Shown: positions 28,916 to 30,493 of the stretch, piece after piece
Position numbering within the stretch: the first letter of the stretch is position 1
Layout of the letters: every line of letters starts with the position of its first letter
Notes under the pieces: generated by a model
The model's database searches: none
Told to the model about the DNA's origin: nothing
The model's input: only the letters and a program-made list of their open reading frames with translations
Made by a program: the position numbers and the translations under genes
NCBI GenBank assembly: GCA_009869945.1
Contig: WIXG01000633.1
Span: forward strand, 1 to 30,493
DNA from: Mesaphorura yosii
Taxonomy: Eukaryota > Arthropoda > Collembola > Poduromorpha > Tullbergiidae
Reading direction: 5' to 3'
DNA length: 30,493 bases

Positions 28916-30015
28916 ACGGGTTATTGGTTGCTGCTATCTACGCGGTGAGTTTATGAGCATATTTCACAGTGGTCCGAGGTCCGCGCTGCTCAGTTTGTCT
29001 TTATTTTTTACATGCTGGGCTCGAATGTTTACACGAAATTCATGGTATTATTGCTTTTGGTATTGGAATCGGGGCAGTCAAGAGACTACCAACTACGAAA
29101 ATGCTTCAAAGTAGCTGCAGCTGCGGCTGAACCATAGTCGTTCGTGATTCGAAAGAAACACATTTCAACTCAAAGAAACGATATGTACTTACAACACGTA
29201 CGAGCTATTGCGAATGCGATTTTGCAGATCGCAATATCGTAAATCCAAAGCAAATCCATGATCCACACTCCACATTTGCTCATAGTGGCTCATGTTGCCC
29301 CCGCATGCGTGATCGTGGAAGGTAATGATTTAAGTAAATTCTAGCACAACTGCAGCTTGTAAATTGCAAGCAGGCAGACGAGACAATGGATTTGAATTTC
29401 GAAAATTTACTTTGACTTTGACTACGTGTTTGGCTTTAACGGCACCATTATTATGTTATGTTGTTGCGAAATTCCCACTCGTCGACTTTAATAAATCATA
29501 ATCATATTAATAAATTGCTCACGACGACTAGACTCAAGGTAATTGCGAATCGAATCGTGATGAAGATGACGACGAGGAAGGCTTGAAGGACAACTCGGCT
29601 TGGATTGCTGCCTGCTGCATTGTTGCATGCGACTACTGCATGTGTCTGTGAATTCTATTCCGATTCTGAGAAACACGGAATTCTGAACGGAGGCGGGACT
29701 CTGGACTCTGCTTCGGGCCGCTGAAATTGTACAAGCCTAAAGTAGTCCTGACACTCGCGAGCGATAGAAATGGAAGACAGTCTGTACTGAGAAGTTTTTG
29801 CTCAATTGAATGTGATCGCGCTCATTAAAATTTATCGCATTACGCCGCTGCGGTATTTGATCCACTTTGCAGTTAGTTTGCACCTTGTAAGAAGCCATAA
29901 GCGATAAACGAGGCGAGATGCGGATGCAACGCGAATTACAACTCATTGATTTGAACTTGATCGAGACCGTGAGCCGTGAGCCAAGAGCCGTGAGTCAGTG
30001 GCAATGGCATAACGG

Positions 30016-30039
30016 CAATGCCAATGGCAATGGCAATGG
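30016..30039. repeat. Hexanucleotide tandem repeat (CAATGG)
   Basis: CAATGC followed by three perfect CAATGG units. The motif GGCAATGG/GGCATAACGGC also recurs just before it. Confidence 0.7.
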
Positions 30040-30493
30040 ATGGAAGGGCAAGAGGCTGACTTGGCTGACGCTGTTGCAGATTGCAGTTACGTTGCGTTGC
30101 AGCACGACGACGATGGAATGCTGCAAAAGGAAGCCGAGAAATCATTCCAAAAGTTCCCAGTTCCAAGTAAATCAGAATAAATGCATTACACAATGCATGG
30201 ATGAGACAATGACCAACTGACCATGCAATGCATAAATCCATGCCTTCAGAGAAGCACAAGTCCTGACTAGCACAGTGACAGCACAGCGGGTGAGGTGCTG
30301 CTGATACCGATAACCGACCCGAACTACCGGATGTGGCTTCTGCATGAAATTAATGCATGCACGATTGGGTATTGGCTCCTAATAGCCAATGCCCATACCC
30401 GTAACCAAGCGTGCAGTGACAAGGAAGAAGCAACGACAGAAGAGAAGAAGCCGTTTAATGAGTAGTCAAGTCAAGCAATGCAATACGTCAATT

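Larger units (their letters stand above)
27810..30493. other. AHCYL upstream region, no gene recognised
   Basis: The longest frame here (minus, 27932-28489) has no recognisable domain and no ATG-supported homology. A minus-strand GTAAGT at 27851-27856 and GTAAGC at 28221-28226 could be donors of untranslated AHCYL exons. The right part is rich in short tandem motifs (CGAATCA, CAATGG, TGCATG). Probably promoter and intergenic DNA. Confidence 0.45.

Overview
The window is nuclear DNA from an intron-rich animal. Spliceosomal GT-AG introns are mostly 60-110 nt (shortest 47 nt), the proteins are metazoan-specific or metazoan-typical (SLMAP, AHCYL/IRBIT, ZFAND5/6, LSM14), and the genes are split by 1-5 kb of AT-leaning, repeat-flecked non-coding DNA. 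This fits a compact invertebrate genome, perhaps an arthropod or relative, but nothing here fixes the phylum. No bacterial, viral, transposon, tRNA, rRNA or CRISPR signal was seen.

Layout, left to right: (1) 31-1190, minus strand: N-terminal part of an LSM14/Trailer-hitch/CAR-1 mRNP protein, running off the left edge, with a TATA box at 1430-1437. (2) 2195-4837, plus strand: an 838-residue coiled-coil protein with an acidic tail, three exons, family not recognised; it is divergent from LSM14. (3) About 4.9-10.47 kb: no gene recognised; probably upstream exon(s), a long first intron and control DNA of the next gene. (4) 10475-11345, plus: A20/AN1 zinc-finger protein of the ZFAND5/6 type, 238 aa, three coding exons. 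(5) 11.3-14.0 kb: the 3' UTRs of ZFAND and SLMAP converge; opposing poly(A) signals lie about 60 bp apart at 12921-12934 and 12997-13002. (6) 14040-18480, minus: SLMAP, 15 coding exons, 851 aa, with FHA domain, coiled coils and C-terminal tail anchor. (7) 18.5-22.5 kb: SLMAP 5' region and AHCYL 3' region. (8) 22517-27809, minus: AHCYL (IRBIT-like S-adenosylhomocysteine-hydrolase-like protein), 13 coding exons, 573 aa, plus an unshared alternative first exon at 25919-26240. (9) 27.8-30.5 kb: upstream DNA without a recognisable gene.

All four recognised genes were rebuilt exon by exon, and phases close exactly for the three that are complete. They are independent regulators with no operon-like relation: mRNA storage (LSM14), ubiquitin/stress response (ZFAND), Hippo/STRIPAK scaffolding (SLMAP) and IP3-receptor/ion-transport control (AHCYL). 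The most interesting observation is in AHCYL. Two different upstream coding segments, joined to the same downstream exon, each supply an R-x-x-S followed by three further serines at 3-residue spacing, the arrangement of the IRBIT phospho-cascade. One of those serines in the alternative form exists only after splicing.
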